From NCBI GenBank assembly GCA_903889815.1, contig CAISYX010000336.1:1-34580 (forward strand): DNA of 34,580 bases. The letters are read 5' to 3'. The DNA comes from an uncultured Gammaproteobacteria bacterium (GTDB lineage Bacteria; Pseudomonadota; Gammaproteobacteria; Pseudomonadales; Pseudohongiellaceae). Under the pieces are notes generated by a model. It ran no database searches. It worked only from the letters and a program-made list of their open reading frames with translations, and was not told where the DNA came from. Below are positions 33,345 to 34,580 of this stretch, piece by piece; position 1 is the stretch's first letter; each line of letters opens with the position of its first letter. The translations under genes were made by a program, and so were the position numbers.

Positions 33345-33416
33345 GGCTAACGATCAAGCTCACCGGCGGCAATGGAGCGCAGCGAAATTGTCGTCGGGTG
33401 CAGCGCCTTGTTAGGC
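33345..33416 (-). repeat. Integron attC site A
   Basis: Read on the - strand: R'' GCCTAAC (33416-33410) plus AA, and R' GTTAGCC (33351-33345) preceded by ATC. The arms GCTGCACCCGACGACAAT and ATTGCCGCCGGTGAGC pair imperfectly with an extra G in the 5' arm. R'' is the exact complement of the core GTTAGGC that opens the same cassette at 34474-34468, as recombination theory requires. Length 72 nt. Confidence 0.88.
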
Positions 33417-33497
33417 ATTCTTGAGACTCATTGGGGAAAAAAGTCTAGATGTTGTCACGAAGCGCTTGATGGAGAGATCCTCATCATCTTTTGACAT
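33411..33497 (-). CDS. Short ORF or C-terminal remnant reading into attC
   Basis: From ATG 33497 the frame gives MSKDDEDLSIKRFVTTSRLF then SPMSLKNA and stops at TAA 33411-33413 inside the R'' box, a common end for cassette genes. The same frame is open upstream to 33587 and looks protein-like (GGAKTFARNPVGWILRD), without a good start. It is therefore either a 28-aa ORF with weak initiation or the tail of a former cassette gene truncated when the hydrolase gene arrived. Confidence 0.4.
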   Translation of the reverse strand: MSKDDEDLSIKRFVTTSRLFSPMSLKNA

Positions 33498-33559
33498 ATC
33501 TCGAAGTATCCATCCAACCGGGTTTCTGGCAAACGTCTTTGCCCCTCCGACAGCTACGT

Positions 33560-34450
33560 TTACTGACCAGTCACTTCGCGCAATAAATCAAGCGCTCTGC
33601 GCTGAGTATCGGCGGTCGCCTCGGGATCGTAACGATGCGGCAACAGATCAAAGTCAGCCTTGTTGTCGAACCAGTGGGTTGCCCCAGCATATTCGATGAA
33701 TTCCGACTGCGCGCCACTTTCGCGCAGTTTGGCCATGCGCTTCTGACACGGCTCGAACGGAACATTTTCATCGCCCGTTCCCATGAACACGAGCGCCCGG
33801 GTCCCGCTGGGCAACGAACGCGTGTATGAATGGCTGCCGAAGCCGCAATACGGATAGAAGGCAATGATCGCCCGGAATTGTGCTGGCTTGGGCGCACGCC
33901 AATCGAGCAGGTTCGGCGGACGCTTGTTCAGGCTGACGAAGTGGAGCAGGTCCCAGACCGTCCAGCCTCCATGACTCCATCCTGCCAAGACGATGTTTGA
34001 TTGATCGACGACGGGCGGGAATTCCAAGCGATCCAATGCCACCGCAATGTCGCCAGCCCGCTCGAAGCCGTAGATGCCTTCGCCCTCACATGCGACGGCC
34101 TCGATCGCCTTGGGGTCGGTCAAGCCACGCGCGGCAAAGCTATCCACATATAAGACTGCGTAGCCGGCTGCCATGAAAACGGCCCGCCATCGCTCATGGT
34201 GAGGACGCCAGCCGAGACATCCTGGCGCCATCACTACCATCGGAACCGGCACCACGGCCGTTTTCGGCATAGTCAGGGTCACATGGGGCGCTAGCGTTCT
34301 CCAGAGCTCGTCGCTCGATTGCGCCTTGCTCAACCAGCGCGCGGAGAATGTAGTCACACCGTCCATCAGCGAGCTAGCCCATACCAGCGCTACGCACGCA
34401 GCCAGCACCAATACACCAATCCATAATTTGGCATGTTGCTTTAGCGGCAT
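33560..34450 (-). CDS. Alpha/beta hydrolase, dienelactone-hydrolase-like, membrane-anchored or exported
   Basis: A 296-aa hydrolase. An N-terminal hydrophobic helix (LWIGVLVLAACVALVWASSL) acts as a signal or anchor. The core shows PMVVMAPGCLGW (oxyanion region), the nucleophile elbow AGWSHGGWT (Ser, where classical dienelactone hydrolases have Cys), the acid in FMGTGDENVPFEPC and the His in GATHWF. The ATG at 34450 has GAGGA 7 nt upstream; the longer frame from TTG 34492 would run through the recombination core. First gene of the cassette array. Substrate unknown. Confidence 0.82.
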   Translation of the reverse strand: MPLKQHAKLWIGVLVLAACVALVWASSLMDGVTTFSARWLSKAQSSDELWRTLAPHVTLTMPKTAVVPVPMVVMAPGCLGWRPHHERWRAVFMAAGYAVLYVDSFAARGLTDPKAIEAVACEGEGIYGFERAGDIAVALDRLEFPPVVDQSNIVLAGWSHGGWTVWDLLHFVSLNKRPPNLLDWRAPKPAQFRAIIAFYPYCGFGSHSYTRSLPSGTRALVFMGTGDENVPFEPCQKRMAKLRESGAQSEFIEYAGATHWFDNKADFDLLPHRYDPEATADTQRRALDLLREVTGQ

Positions 34451-34467
34451 GTATCGTCCTCGCGCGG

Positions 34468-34500
34468 GCCTAACATTTGTATAGTGCGCCAACGCACTAT
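34468..34500 (-). other. attI-like recombination core opening the cassette array
   Basis: On the - strand GCACTATACAAATGTTAGGC (34487-34468) resembles the end of attI1 (GCCCTAAAACAAAGTTAGGC), with core GTTAGGC at 34474-34468. No RYYYAAC partner is visible upstream, so it is not an ordinary attC. It overlaps a perfect hairpin, ATAGTGCG-ccaa-CGCACTAT (34481-34500). A weak promoter candidate (TTGTTC 34549-34544, TAGACT 34525-34520, 18-nt gap) could serve as the cassette promoter. No gene is visible from 34501 to 34580. Confidence 0.6.
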
Positions 34501-34580
34501 TTGAACAGCATATGGCCGGAGTCTACCCGCCTTTTTCCGGAAAGAACAATCACTTGATCGCCATACGCTGTCGCGGCGTC

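Noticed and set aside
32755-33413. Reading the attC sites in + orientation
   Set aside because: The RYYYAAC boxes are then poor (GGCTAAC and TGCTAAC), the AACAA/CGTTAG ends fall on the wrong sides, and all ORFs would point the wrong way.
1-34580. CRISPR arrays, tRNA or rRNA genes, complete insertion sequences
   Set aside because: No regularly spaced repeats, no tRNA-like clover leaf with CCA end, no rRNA segments, and no transposase frame with terminal inverted repeats were seen.

Overview
The window is a high-GC chromosomal segment of a gammaproteobacterium. The evidence is the pepP-ubiH block diverging from a TIGR02449/zapA/6S RNA/5-formyl-THF cyclo-ligase block (a layout shared by Pseudomonas and relatives), a bifunctional PBP1B followed by a TPR lipoprotein of the LpoP type, perfect CTG-N10-CAG LexA boxes, and several TonB/outer-membrane genes. 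I cannot fix the genus. A Pseudomonadales/Cellvibrionales-type aquatic bacterium fits best (inference).

Layout. 1-5375 is housekeeping: a FAD monooxygenase start (ubiI-like), a MaoC hydratase, a DUF1499 lipoprotein, ubiH, pepP, a ZapB-like coiled coil, zapA, 6S RNA and fau. 5376-5741 is an AT-rich spacer that holds a 30-codon membrane-protein ORF. 5722-11019 is the SOS mutasome: imuA-imuB on + and dnaE2 on -, tail to tail, each with its own perfect LexA box. 11051-17592 holds an AlgE-like porin, mrcB (PBP1B), lpoP and a 707-aa EF-hand membrane protein of unknown function. 17614-21769 is a leftward operon: a 26-codon ORF, an NHL propeller, a P2-type cation ATPase whose only plausible start is CTG, and DUF3147. 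21840-25820 holds a TonB-dependent receptor, a divergent MarR regulator with a 14-bp palindrome between them, and a secreted degenerate M23-like protein.

From about 25.8 kb onward the region looks accessory. It has a decayed patch (remnants of a Gp49/HigB toxin and its antitoxin, a 50-bp inverted copy of part of the neighbouring DUF5916 gene, and a possible YdeI-like stub). It also has the DUF5916 gene, an apparently intact ccdAB module with a doubled palindromic operator, a RlmN/Cfr-like methylase and an OmpV-family protein. The right end (about 32.0-34.5 kb) is an integron cassette array on the - strand. Two attC sites with canonical AACAA...CGTTAG ends and extrahelical bases separate cassettes encoding an alpha/beta hydrolase, a 4-TM membrane protein and a truncated transglutaminase-like ORF plus an ABM-family protein. 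An attI-like core (ACAAATGTTAGGC) lies before the first cassette, so an intI gene is predicted just beyond base 34580.

The strongest candidates for something new are the integron array, the rearranged mutasome, the CTG-started ATPase operon with its leader ORF, and the EF-hand membrane protein beside the PBP1B-LpoP pair.
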